Shown here one piece after another: positions 1-10,982 of a DNA stretch of 64,000 bases. Both the position numbers and the translations under genes were made by a program. Under the pieces are notes generated by a model. It worked only from the letters and a program-made list of their open reading frames with translations. It was not told the DNA's origin and ran no database searches. Source of the stretch: Hydractinia symbiolongicarpus (lineage: Eukaryota; Cnidaria; Hydrozoa; Anthoathecata; Hydractiniidae); the NCBI RefSeq assembly GCF_029227915.1, contig NC_079881.1, positions 8,556,001 to 8,620,000 of the forward strand. The letters are read 5' to 3'. The number at the start of each line of letters is the position of its first letter. Position 1 is the first letter of the stretch.

Positions 1-75
1 ATGTCTCACTACTGCGGTTAAATTTTGCGTGACAGACAGACAGACATATACAGGTATTATATTATAGATGGTCTG
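1..75. repeat. End of a dispersed repeat (GACAGACAGACA motif)
   Basis: The sequence around positions 25-70 (GTGACAGACAGACAGACA followed by TATACAGGTATTAT) is found again in reverse orientation at about 11155-11200. This looks like the end of a dispersed element cut by the window edge. It lies in the CLEC16A intron after exon 6. Confidence 0.45.
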
Positions 76-119
76 TTCAACACACACATGTGAAGTTTAA
101 GGAAAATGTTATGTCTTAC

Positions 120-1811
120 TCTGATTCTTGTAAAACACAATCATCCAGTTCTATAGCATCCTTTCCAATCAGCCAAATCAAATTGGAGAAGTAAGGAGTA
201 GCTGTTTTGTCGCATATAAACTCTAGCATCTTTTCATGACCAACTAGAAAAAGTAAATAAAAAAACTTTTTTTACACAATGGCATTTTTTTCATTAAAGT
301 TTCAAAATTTTTGGCTTAAAAGCAAAATCGATTAAATCTCAGACAGAAAAAGGTTATACCTTTGTACACATTTAGTGTGAGAGTGCGTACAGCAATTCGT
401 ACCATACTTTCAGAATGGTGAAAGAATTTTATAGCTTCCGTGTACAAGGGAAAGTCACTTTTTCTCTACAACAAAAAACGTTTTCATCATATGAAACAAC
501 AAAGCACAATGATACTTCTTTGCAAAATTATTAAATATTAGAGAGTTTAATGAGATTGCAGCTTCACAAATGGGAGTTTATGAGCACATCGCATAACATA
601 TGCACAAAACAAAATAAATTAATGGGCATATATTTGCGAACATACCATGCTCTTTTAAGTTATATTATATAATTGAACTTTTGCATACACTTTTGCATAC
701 ACTTTATATTCAGTGTGGACAAATTTCGTGAGTTTAGAAATAAACTTGCAGTAAAAAATGCATTGTAGCAAAGGAAAAAAAATCTTTTTTCTAGTTTATT
801 AGACACACCATGGCTCATCAATATTTTTTGAATAATTATCGAACAAAAAATGGGAAAACGAAGATAGTTGGTAAATTGCTGGTTCATTTCCTTTTTCTCT
901 CAATAATTACCAAACCACACAATAAGTCTAATTGGAAAACAAATTCTTATTTACCTCGTTAAAGAAGAAGTTGATTGTCTGCATGTTTAGTTTTAATGAT
1001 AATGTCTTGAGAAATGAAATATAGTAGGCCAGCACCTCTTCGTTGGAAAAGTCAAACTTATGAACAATAATGGAATTGACATGGTTATTTGACAGAAGAA
1101 AATCTAAATAAAACATATCACAGAAGGTAATAATACATGTGACAATCAAATAAAAACAACTACAGTCAAACATGTCTATAGCGGCCACTTAAGGGAACCA
1201 TAATTATGGCTATTTAAAACAAAATGACCATAACTTGTTATGGCTGTGTAAACAGGTGTTTTAAGTTACATTTGGAAGATAGATAAGAAATGCTTATGTA
1301 GGTTGAAATTGCACCCTCAGAAAACATGTATATCTTCTACCCATATTATGTTCTCTATCAGCATCCGACAATTACGTAAGTGTAAAAGGTTGTAGTGGGC
1401 ACATTGGGGAAGGGGAGGTACTACAGTTTCAAAGGATAAGTATCTCCTCTTATGCTGTATTGTTTTACTGACACTTACATATTATGATCACTACTTAACA
1501 AAGAAAATGGTGCTGACAGAATAAAACACCCAAACTAATAAGAAGGCATACATGAACCCAACCTTACACGACTTCATTTATTTTATTTTAAAATTTATTG
1601 TTCAGTTCTTTTTCACAGAGTTGAAATTGCTTAACTCAATCCTGGAGATCTTTTTTTTTTCTCTTGAGTGTTATTCTGATCTATTTAATCTTCCCAATCA
1701 TATTGAGCATATTGAAATGCTTTGCTTCTGGTAATAGAGCAGTATGCCAGGTATAATTTTTAAGTGTTATTGACATGTATTTCACAACCTAATGTCTAGG
1801 ACTTAATTATT

Positions 1812-1886
<75 letters not shown>

Positions 1887-3302
1887 AATTTTCGGCTTAA
1901 CGTCTGTTTTCCATGCTAGCATGGGTTGGACGGGGTATGTTAATGACCCTCTTCCAATCTGATCTAGACTGTGTTAGATCTAAACTTAAATTCCTCTATA
2001 TCAAGTCTGTCCTTATAACCTCCTGCCAAGTCTTTCTCGGTCTGCCTCTGGGCTTTGCCCCAGGAACTATCAAGTCTCTACACTTTCTTACCCAATTATC
2101 CTCCTCCATTCTTTCCAAGTGCCCCAGCCAATTAAATCTTCTTATCTGGATAACATCTTTAATTCTACAGAGACTTAGCCTGCTTCTTAGCTCATCTGAA
2201 CTCTTTCTGTCTCTCAAACTGTTAAAAATATTAAAAAATATTAAAATTAAATAATCTTTTTTTTTATTTTTTTTTTATTTTCAGTACTTTTAAACACCAG
2301 GTGATCACTCGAAATTGAATTAAAATATATTTTTATGTGATAAGAACATCTTGTTCGAAGCAAGTAATCTAGTAGCATGTAGCAGGTGAATGAACATTTT
2401 GCAAAACATAAGCCACAATAAAATGACAAAAAGATGATGTGCTTCAGTAATGAGTAATATTGTTTTTTTTGTAGTTATATATATACAGGTTATAATGCAA
2501 CTAGAGAACAAAATTTTTCAACCATTGGTTGCGTTAGAGAGGTGGTCGCTATAGGCAGGTCAAACTACCACTAAAATCAGAGGGTTTTATTTGACGTGAT
2601 TGTTACTAATAGGTGTCCCAAAAACAGGTTTGAATCTATACCTACAACTTTTAATAAAACTAACTCACATAAAGATGTTTGGTGTCGAATATTTTCAAAC
2701 AAAATATTTAATGTCTGCAATAATTGAACAGTCACATAGCTGCCACAGTTTTGTGTCATGAATTTTAAGAAAAACAATAACATATTTTTCTCCAGGAAGA
2801 AACTATAAGAAATAAATAAATCATTATAGCAAGGAGTATCTTTGACATAATTAAATGAGAATTAATGACAAAAAATCATTGCCTACGTGATAAGTAATGT
2901 GGTTAATTCTTAAGCACATGAAAATACTTACTCAAACACTGATGAGTCATTTTGATCTCCCCAAATCAAAATTTCAGCTATTGAACGCAAAGTTTCAACA
3001 ACAAGACCTTTATTTCCTTCAGTGACTGTGCTATTCCTCTGCAATATGTAATGCAGATATCTAAACAATAGAACATCAAGGAAATTCTTAAACATTGGAG
3101 AAATTTAAAACAGGTTCTAAGCAATCCAAAACAGGTTCTAAGCAGTCAAGTTAAATAATGCCATTTACGTTTGCAATATAATTTTATATTTATCTATAAA
3201 TAATTTTTTTAAAAAGAATTATTACCGCAGCTGTTCTAAAGAATGGGTTTTCTTCGGCTTCCATAATGTTTCTGCAATCCAGTTTTTGGGTTTTTGCAAC
3301 AT
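120..3302 (-). CDS. CLEC16A: CLEC16A/ema orthologue, 5' part, six exons
   Basis: Coding exons on the minus strand: 3302-3226 (start ATG), 3060-2932, 2802-2669, 1103-955, 465-360 and 243-120. All junctions are GT-AG and phases agree, giving about 239 residues; the gene continues past position 1. Residues from HSLEQLR through [51 protein letters not shown] and [13 protein letters not shown] follow the N-terminal FPL domain of CLEC16A (Drosophila ema) in order and without gaps. CLEC16A/ema is a peripheral endolysosomal protein needed for endosome maturation, autophagy and mitophagy. The start is chosen because an in-frame TGA lies three codons upstream of the ATG, although an upstream exon cannot be excluded. 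The intron between 2669 and 1103 holds a LINE fragment. This is the only clear host gene in the window. Confidence 0.93.
1813..1887 (+). repeat. (ATC)n microsatellite, 3' tail of LINE copy 1
   Basis: About 25 uninterrupted ATC units. On the minus strand it is a (GAT)n tail directly following the LINE 3' end. LINE copy 2 has the same tail at 7962-7980, so the microsatellite belongs to the element and was expanded after insertion. Confidence 0.9.
1888..2219 (-). pseudogene. LINE copy 1, severely 5'-truncated (C-terminal domain only)
   Basis: The minus strand encodes about 70 residues ([43 protein letters not shown]) nearly identical to the end of LINE copy 2 at 7987-8300. The pattern LGHLxRM then GRPxxTW is typical of the C-terminal end of LINE reverse transcriptases of animals. 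Everything upstream is missing; the match stops at about 2219 and is followed by AT-rich intron DNA. It sits in a CLEC16A intron in the same orientation as the gene. It cannot be autonomous. Confidence 0.85.
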
Positions 3303-4765
3303 GCTTTTTCATTTCCTCTCTTTAAAAGATAATTTTAATAATTACTTTTAAGCAATTCAATGGGAGTTAGAACTGTAATCAAAATTTAGCAAATGTACCC
3401 GAGAAGACTCGAAAAGTTTCACTTTGGGCTGTACACTAGGTAACAACGTAAAAATACTGCTCTTTTTACGATGTCCTTATTAGGGAACACAACCAGGAAA
3501 GGAATGAAATATGGTAGAATTGGGGCATGCTGATGTTATCAAAAATTTGCATCTAACCAAATAACCTAAGATCCTAAGTCCTGAGCAAAGCTTAATTTTT
3601 ATTATTTTGGCTATAAGTACGATGATGTTAACAGGAAATTGGAAAACTGTAGAGATTTAAAAGATGGTAAAACGTTTATGGTCTGATTATTCTTGGATGA
3701 AAATAAAAAGGTGGAAAGTAAAAGCTGCTTACAGAGAAAAAAAACAACCTAAATTTGTTTTTTGTATACACCAAAAAAGTTCCAGTGTACGAAAATTACT
3801 TCCACATCTGTATGAGGCCAGTAATTTACTTCTCTTAATTAGGCTATCAACATGGTTTTTGTTGCATATTACTTTTCTGTTGCATAATTGCAATGATTTT
3901 ATTAGCCTGAGACATTCTATAAAACCTCCCTTTGATGGCTCAAATATAGTTTCCTTTAGTTTTAGTATTTGCACTGTAAGAAGATATAGCATTTAGTTTG
4001 TTTTATTTTAAAAGCATATGGCTGCTTCTGAAAAAGGGCTAAATCTGTAAGACTTTTCATGTATAATTTTTAGTCTTGCAAAACAAACTATACAAAATTT
4101 TGCTCAAACAAAGATGAACTAACGAGCAATCAAACTCTGAAAAAAGATGACGCGGCTCAGCCTTTCTAATTCACGTTGGCACGCAGCAAATGCCGAGGTG
4201 AGTGTCAAGGTGATTTGTCAAAAACTAAGTTCACGTCAGCAAAATTTTGCAGACGTAAATTTTTTTCTTGCAATAAAAAGTATAGATAGAAAAGCAATGA
4301 AAAGTATTTCTCATATGCAAGAATGAGTAAAGATCACAAAGTGGTTGCTGAGCATTTTGCTTATTTACCCTAAATAGAATTAAAGTAATTAAATATGAAC
4401 AAGCTGGCTTAAAAAGGAAAAGCTTGAATTTAAAAAGCGATTTGCCAATGTCAGACACCAAAATAAAAGTCCATGTCGCCATTTTTGCCGTTGGCAATTT
4501 TTTGGCAACACCAAAAAAATCAGAAAGGCTGAGACTAGAAATGGTTGTCAAGATAACTGTAAAAGAAGAGAATAAACCTCCTAAATAATAGATGATCTCT
4601 TAACTAGTTCATTATAGTTCATCCTAAGCTACTATCCTAATTGATAGTCTAATTTGTGGTTGTCCCTGACTGTTGACAGTAAGATTTAACCACGTTGGTT
4701 TGGGTTTACTTTTATTGTAAACATCTAGGTATAAAGTGCAACTGTAAAGTTATGTATGCGTTTGT
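3303..4765. other. Upstream flank of CLEC16A, no gene recognised
   Basis: This AT-rich stretch should hold the promoter or 5' UTR of the minus-strand CLEC16A gene, but I see no diagnostic element. A 110-codon open frame at 3664-3996 has no recognisable domain and low-complexity composition. A pair of inverted 12-17-bp segments (CTCAGCCTTTCT at about 4158, complement at about 4522) may be the ends of a 380-bp MITE without a visible target duplication. Confidence 0.5.
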
Positions 4766-4806
4766 GCCCTGTTGGTGTAATGGCCATGACACTCCTTCAA
4801 CGCTTT

Positions 4807-4985
4807 TACTAAAAGTAGGAACCAGTAGTAACCAGCAGTATATTGAAGTAACCACCAGAGAACCAGCAGTATTTTGAAGTAACCACCAGAGAACCACCAG
4901 TATTTTGAAGTATCCACAGAGAACCACCTGTAATTTGAAGTAACCAACAGAGCAGTTTTTTTGAGTGACCACAAGAGAATGACCA
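4807..4985 (+). repeat. Left TIR of element A (ACCACCAG tandem repeats)
   Basis: Four to five imperfect copies of a unit of about 30 bp containing GAACCACCAG and TATTTTGAAGTAACC. They are reverse-complementary to 7430-7556. Confidence 0.85.
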
Positions 4986-6010
4986 GTTAAATAGATAAAC
5001 GAAATAAATGCAACTACCGCTTCGAATGTGAAACGTTTTATAATGTACACAACAGTTCATGACTCAATTTTCTGATATGTTGCTGTGACTCAGGCTTTAT
5101 GCAACAGTTGAGACAGAAGGCCTTTTAAAACCACACATAAGAATTAACAAAAACAAAATTAATATTTTAAATAACTAACTAATATCTAAATAATAAATAA
5201 ACCAAATATAATGAAAAACACTATACGGAGGAGAGTCCACAACAAGACATTGTTTTTTGTGGAAGACGTTAAAGTGCGAATAAATTAAATGGATACCTCT
5301 TGCCATTGTATCCACTGTTAAGGAATCCATATCAAATTTTAGTTTATTTTTCGCAGCGATTACACAATTCCTTCAACGCTTCCTAAAAAATTATTCCGCC
5401 TAATCAGATTCTGTATTTGACCGAAGGATTTTTATTTTGCAATTCGTGTATTTTAAACCAAATATAACGCTATACCGAGGAGGGTCCAAAACGAGACATT
5501 TTTTTCTTTTGGTAGACAAAATAAAGTTCGAATGAATTAATGTTGTGAAAAAACATGGTGGCATCCAGCAGAAAAAATAGGTTTGTTTTTCTCACATGGT
5601 TTTTGTTCAAGTAAAAAAATTATGCTTTCGATATGAACGTTTTTTCCTTGAAACGTATACACCATCGGCATACACCATCATCAGTATTTTAAAAGTTAAA
5701 ACAAGACATTTTACATTTTATTTCAAAGAATGAACTTTAATCCTTAATGAAAACACTATTTTCGTTCTGTTTTTCTTGTTTCCATTATTGTCTTTAGGCA
5801 AAATAAATAAATAAAGTTGGTTAATTATTGCGAATTCCGCGAATTTTATTCATATTTTCAAAAATTAATCTTTGTGGAATGCACCTCGTGAAAACAACTT
5901 AAAAGTATCAGAAAATAGCCCTGGGAAATAAGTGCCCTTTTATTTATCATATTGTGCATAAAAATCACAACACCTTTGCGCCACTGTTGCTGCTGCCTTA
6001 TCTGGAGTAA

Positions 6011-7406
6011 GGGATCGTCTCAAAATGTTTGTATATTTTTTTCGTATAATTATACGAACGCTACGAAGTATTTCGTTTCGTGAAACGAATGTCATACGAA
6101 GTGCTTCGTTTAAAATAAAAAATGTAAATGAAGTTTATACGAACTTTTTTAATATATGATACGAACTTAAACAAAGTTTTTTATCGTACAAAATGAAATG
6201 ATGCGAACTTTGAACAAAGTAAATTGCTATACGATCTTGAAACGAACTTCAAAAGTACCAGCGTAATTGCGCATAATTATTTCAATAAGAAACCAGAAAC
6301 AAAAGAATTAAACAATTTTTTTTAAAAGATGAAAAGAAATGATACGAACTTTAAACAAAACCAGAAATAAAAAAAAGTAAAATATCTCGTATATTGACTT
6401 CTTTAAAAAGACTAGTAAAATTGCATATTCATAGGTTCAATCTAGACAATCTACAGCGATCTTTTCATTTTATAGGATCTCGTTTTCATGATTTTTTAAA
6501 TGATTTACGGCGATCTTTTCGTTTTCTACGATCCCGTTTTCATGATTTTTAAACAATCTACGGCGATCTTTTCGTTTTCTACGATCCCGTTTTCATGATT
6601 TTTAAACAATCTACGGCGATCTTTTTGTTTTCTACGATCGTGTTTTCATGATTTTTAAACGATCTATGGTGATCTTTTCGCTTTCTACGAACCTGATTTC
6701 ATGAATTTTAAACATTCCACAGAGCTCTTTTCGCTTTCTACGATTTTTAAACAATCTACGGCGATCTTTTTGTTTTCTACGATCGTGTTTTCATGATTTA
6801 TAAACGATCTATGGCGATCTTTTAGCTTTCTATCATCCTGTTTTCATGATTTTTAAACGATCTACCGCGATCTTTTGGCTTTCTACGATCTTGTTTTCAT
6901 GATTTTTAAACGACATACAGCGATCTTTTGGTTTTATACGATGCCGTTTTCATGAATTTTAAACGTTCCACAGCGATCTTTTCGCCTTCTACAATCCTGT
7001 TTTCATGATTTTTAAACGATCTACGGAGATGTTTTTGCTTTCTACGATGCCGTGGAGACGATCCCTAAAGACCTTAGATAATAAATCCAATTAAAATAAA
7101 CGAAGTTCGTATAACGAAACGAACTTTATAATTGTTGAAAAAATTTCAAAATAAAACTATAGATAATAGTCCAATTATAATAAACGAACCTTGTATAAGC
7201 AAATTTTTATACGAACTTCTTTTTAAAATGATACGAACTACATACGAACTTTATTTTAAATGATACGAACTTTATACGGACTTGTAATTTTGATGATTCG
7301 AAAAAGTTTGTATTAAAAATAAAATGATACGAAAAATTTAATAAATCGATACAAAGTTTTTTATATGAATTATACGAACTATGTACGAACATTTTGAGAC
7401 GGGCCC
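6011..7406. mobile_element. TAA-flanked non-autonomous element nested in element A
   Basis: The ends GGGATCGTCTCAAAATGTT (6011) and AACATTTTGAGACGGGCCC (to 7406) are inverted repeats with two mismatches near the tip. TAA stands on both sides (6008-6010 and 7407-7409). A 3-bp TAA duplication is typical of PIF/Harbinger. The interior has no coding frame. It consists of ATACGAACT-rich DNA at both sides and a 53-bp minisatellite in the middle. Confidence 0.7.
6441..7060 (+). repeat. 53-bp minisatellite, about 11-12 copies
   Basis: The unit reads roughly CGATCTTTTCGTTTTCTACG, then ATCCCGTTTTCATGATTTTT, then AAACAATCTACGG. The start ACGGCGATC recurs at 6507, 6560 and 6613, so the period is exactly 53 bp in the core; flanking copies are more diverged. 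Confidence 0.9.
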
Positions 7407-7429
7407 TAAATTCAAAATAACTCCTGGTG

Positions 7430-7556
7430 CTCTTGTGATTACTTAAAAAAACAGCTTGTTCTCTGGTGGTTACTTCATTATACTGGTGGTTCTCTGGTGG
7501 TTACTTCAAAATACTGCTGGTTACTGTTGGTTACTGCTGGTTCCTACTTTTAGTAG
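7430..7556 (-). repeat. Right TIR of element A
   Basis: Inverted copy of the left TIR (GTTCTCTGGTGGTTACTTC repeated), ending in CCTACTTTTAGTA next to the tRNA-like right half. Confidence 0.85.
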
Positions 7557-7961
7557 CTACACTCCTGCAAATGGGAGATACAGGTTTGAATCTTAAACAG
7601 GGCTAGGAAAAACATAATTATCTTGCACCGAAACCTATATTGCTATATTTCTATATTAAGAACAACAGTGAATCTTTGTAAAAAAAGGAAGAATTGCATA
7701 CAGCCGTATCCTCATAACACATTATTATCAATTGAATTAACAGAAAATAAAATTCTCTATTAAACAAAAGTGTTTTACAGTACTGGAATCAGGACACCTA
7801 ACATCATAGATCGGGTATCGTGCGCGTTACGCAAGATTCACGACGCTGTCACGAAAGTAAAATTTTTTAGCATCATGAAGGTCGCAATCCATCGTGGGGT
7901 CAACTTTCATGATGCATTATGACTTTCGCGATCCATATCGCAACCGTCATGATACATCTTT

Positions 7962-9065
7962 CATCATCATCATCATCATTCTCGGCTTAACGTCCGTTTT
8001 CCATGCTAGCATGGGTTGGACAGGGTATATTAATGACCCTCTTCCAATCTGATCTAGACTGTGTTAGATCTAAACTCAACTTCCTCTCTATCAAGTCTGT
8101 CCTTATAACCTCCTGCCAAGTCTTTCTCGGTCTGCGTCTGGGCTTTGCCCCAGGAACTATCAAGTCTCTACACTTTCTTACCCAATTATCCTCCTCCATT
8201 CTTTCCAAGTGCCCCAGCCAATTCAATCTTCTTATCTGGATAACATCTTTAATTCTACAGAGACTTAGCCTGCTTCTTAGCTCATCTGAACTCTTTCTCT
8301 CTCTCAGACTGGCATTACACATCCACTTAACCATTCTCATATCATTCCTTTCTAAACGGTCAAGATCTTCCTGCTTCACTGCCCATGTCTCACTACTGTA
8401 CAACATAACACTTCTTACACAGGCCTCATACAACCTACCTTTTACCTCAATTGACAGGACTCTGCTAGTCAATAAAGGAAGTAACTCTCTAAACCTTTTC
8501 CAAGCAGAACCTATCCTGCAAGTAACACTTCTTCCAACACCCCCTTCACTGCCCAACATATCACCTAAGTAACAGAAGTTCTTAACTATCTCTAACGAGC
8601 CACTGTCATTAAAGCTGGAAATACTTCATTCTCTATAATCTCACCTTTGCAATGCTTGCATACAAACTGTATGCCAGCTCTTAACCTTCCACTAATACTA
8701 CTGCACTTCTTATGTACCCAATGCTTGCAAGTCTGACAAAAAATTGAGTTACTACCAACCCCTTTCCTGCAAACTCCACAAGGCCACTTTCCAACTACAA
8801 GGTCACACTTGGCTGCAATGCTACTTATCATGACTTTAGACTTTGCTGTGTTTACCTTCAGCCCTTTCTCTTCTAGTCCTTTCTTCCACTTCTCAAACTT
8901 TTCAACTAATTCTTCCATAGACTCTGCTATGAGAACCAAATCATCTGCATACAATAACTCCCATGGGCAACCTGTTCTGAACTCCATCGACAGCGCTTCT
9001 AAGACTAGAATAAACAACAAAGGACTAAGTACAGAACCCTGATGTACACCAACATACACCAACAT
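7962..9065 (-). pseudogene. LINE copy 2: RT C-terminal half with PHD-like finger, frameshifted
   Basis: Reading the minus strand from 9065: GVHQGSVLSPLLF and LLYADDLVL are the last reverse-transcriptase motifs (catalytic DD present). Next comes a Cys/His-rich segment, CGVCRKGVGSNSIFC then CKHWVHKKC and CKHC, which resembles a PHD/RING-like finger. A one-base frameshift near 8600 separates this from the C-terminal part (8559-7987: [37 protein letters not shown]-like). The 3' end has the same AACGTCCG and CATGCTAGCATG core and (GAT)n tail as copy 1. The 5' half (endonuclease and RT fingers) is missing. ACATCTTT stands beside both ends and may be the target duplication. Confidence 0.88.
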
Positions 9066-10560
9066 CTTTTAACATAAAAATCACGTAATTAATGTCATGA
9101 GAGAATAGCGCAATTAAATATGAATAATTGTTTTTTGTTTTTTTTTAAATCAAAAATATTTTCGTTGTCGTAAGCTTTTTTCTTGTTTAGACTCTAACTT
9201 ATGTAGTTGTTCTACGGGCCCGCCCGACCCTAACTTTTACTATAAAAAAGATAATAAAAATATCAACAAACAAACATTTTCTTATCCTATCTCGTGAAAA
9301 AAAGATTATGAATGTCGTAACACCCTCCTTCGTTATGATTAATATATGTTTAAAATTGCGCTGCTTGCTAAAATCTTAAATTTCTTAGTCGATATCATTT
9401 AGGAAAAATAATTAACATCATTAAATCTTTTTCAATGATATTTAAAAAATAATTAAAACAACGTAAAATACGCATGTCGTAACACCCTCCTCCGTTATGA
9501 AATAAGACTTTAAATATTGTCAACTAAATTATAGTCTGTGAAACTTTTTTGCACTTAAATATTAATTTTCTTATAAGACTGCGCAAAAAACATTAAAAGA
9601 ACACTTAACTTTTTTATTAAAATAAGTTTTGTGTTATATTATTTTAAATGGGAAAATAATAACTTGCTGTAAAAATTTCGAAAGTATAATCTGCTGTATA
9701 TCTTTTAAGGATGAGATACATTTGTAATTTTTATTTAAAAACTTTCTGAAATTTTTATTTCAGAAATATTTCGAAATGCGTTTTTCATTGTTTCGAAATT
9801 AATATAATTATTTTAAACATGAATCAAAAGGATCAAGCAGGATCAAACTCCATCATGTCTGCTTCGTATTCACTCATTTTTATGCTTTCTTCTGTTTATC
9901 GCAAAAAAAAAATGCACAAAAGCTTCTCATAAATGTCAGAAAAACGTGCACCTGTTGTCGGCAGCTTTGAACTTGTTGTTCTTTTTTATTTTTATTTTTT
10001 TGTTGTTGTTCCGACCGTACATTCTTATTTTTCCATGAACTTTCATTAAATCGGACATTCGCTAATTTAACATTCGCTAATACAAACAAAACATACATAG
10101 AAACATATGCTTGTCGTAACACCCTTCTCCGTTGTTGTTTTTTATTTTTTGTTGTTCCGACCATTTATACATTCTCAATAAAATTATTTTTATTTCGCTG
10201 ACCGACAGACCGTAAACTACTATCTACTTCGCACGTAGAGCAAGTAATTAAGTTGGAGTCACCTTATTTCTAATATTCAATTTCTAATAAAAATACAAGA
10301 TGCAAAAGAATTTTTAAATGTAAAAAAAGACAAAAACAAAGACACAAGATTAGCTATACACATCTATTGTTCAATATTTTTAATGTTATTCATGATCCAT
10401 TGTGACAATCACGATTAATAGTGACGATCGCGATAGCATCGTTATTTTTTTATACATCGCGACTATCGCAAAGCTCTTTGTTAACATTTTTTCTATCACG
10501 ATGGTCACGATAGGATCGCGGATCGTTTGTGTCTCGCATGATACACGCTCACAATGTTAG
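9066..10560. other. Non-coding interior of the Tc1-like element with a thrice-repeated motif
   Basis: No gene is recognised. The words TGTCGTAACACCCTCC plus CGTTATG recur at about 9312, 9474 and 10112 (the last slightly changed). A GTTGTTCCGACC segment occurs twice (about 10003 and 10150). Both point to internal duplication of an old element. Confidence 0.55.
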
Positions 10561-10711
10561 GTGTCCTAATTCCAGTACTGTAGTTCATCACATAAAAATT
10601 CAACGATATGTATTCAACCTCAATCTGTAATATTCTATCTGGAAAAAGTTTTTGCCTGCGAACCTAAGGGATCCTGCCCCCCCCCCCCCCTGCTCTGCAA
10701 CCCTTTCTATA

Positions 10712-10980
10712 TTCAATGGCGCTGTAGCTTAAATGGCGCCATAGCTTAGTGGTTATAATACTGTAATACTTTTTGTGCGAGACTGGGGTTCGATCCCCCT
10801 TGACAGCGATTCAATATGGGCGAGTAAATGTTACCACCCCGGGTTAGCCCAAGCCATGCCAAAAGGGAAATAAGGGAGATGGCACAATTGTGTGGACCGT
10901 TAGTTGCAGGGAGTTATCTGGTAGAGCCTTGATTGTCTGCATAGCTGAAGATAAGAATTAAATTCTCTAATTTGTGACAA
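10712..10980 (+). repeat. tRNA-derived SINE
   Basis: The head 10735-10806 has a clear A box (TAGCTTAGTGG, 10742-10752) and B box (GGTTCGATCCC, 10787-10797) spaced as in tRNA genes. A partial duplicate of the head (GGCGCTGTAGCTT) stands just upstream. The acceptor ends do not pair, so it is not a working tRNA. About 170 bp of unrelated body follows (ACCACCCCGGGTTAGCCC and onward). The right boundary is estimated. Confidence 0.65.
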
Positions 10981-10982
10981 AT

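Larger units (their letters stand above)
4797..7558. mobile_element. Element A: 2.76-kb DNA transposon with tandem-repeat TIRs
   Basis: Inverted ends start near TACTAAAAGTAGGAACC (4807) and its complement (ending about 7555). They run inward for about 130-180 bp as tandem variants of a unit of about 30 bp built on AACCACCAG and ATTTTGAAGT. The flanks carry ACACTCCT at 4789-4796 and 7559-7566, an 8-bp target duplication. The left end has about 7 bp more than the right, so one terminus is slightly altered. No transposase is seen; the interior holds two diverged copies of an 80-bp segment (about 5205 and 5457) and a nested element. Long TIRs made of tandem repeats plus 8-9-bp duplications fit Mutator-like or foldback-type elements; the superfamily is not certain. 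Confidence 0.75.
4766..7603 (+). tRNA. tRNA-like sequence split by element A
   Basis: The left part (4766-4796) starts GCCCTGTTGGTGTAATGG, with an A-box-like TGGTGTAATGG. The right part (7567-7603, after the repeated ACACTCCT) holds a B-box-like GGTTTGAATC and ends in ACAGGGC, the complement of the first seven bases GCCCTGT. Together the halves would make a roughly 70-nt cloverleaf-like unit with a TGC at the anticodon position. The T-stem pairs poorly, so this is more likely a tRNA pseudogene or SINE head than a working tRNA. The break lies in the anticodon arm, where element A duplicated 8 bp. Confidence 0.55.
7778..10580. mobile_element. TA-flanked Tc1/mariner-like element (TIR CAGTACTGGAAT)
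   Basis: The left end CAGTACTGGAATCAGGACAC (7778) matches the reverse complement of the right end (10553-10580) over about 26 of 27 bp. TA stands on both sides (7776-7777, 10581-10582). CAGT tips with a TA duplication are the Tc1/mariner form. No mariner transposase was recognised. The 2.8-kb length includes a LINE insertion (7962-9065) and possibly other debris. The sequence next to the TIRs is rich in CGCGAT, CACGAT and ATCGCG words. Confidence 0.7.

Noticed and set aside
3664-3996. 110-codon open frame as a host gene
   Set aside because: No domain is recognised, composition is like the surrounding DNA, and an equally long frame lies on the opposite strand.
4158-4540. MITE with CTCAGCCTTTCT ends
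   Set aside because: The inverted match is only about 17 bp and no target duplication is visible; kept only as a remark in the upstream-flank entry.
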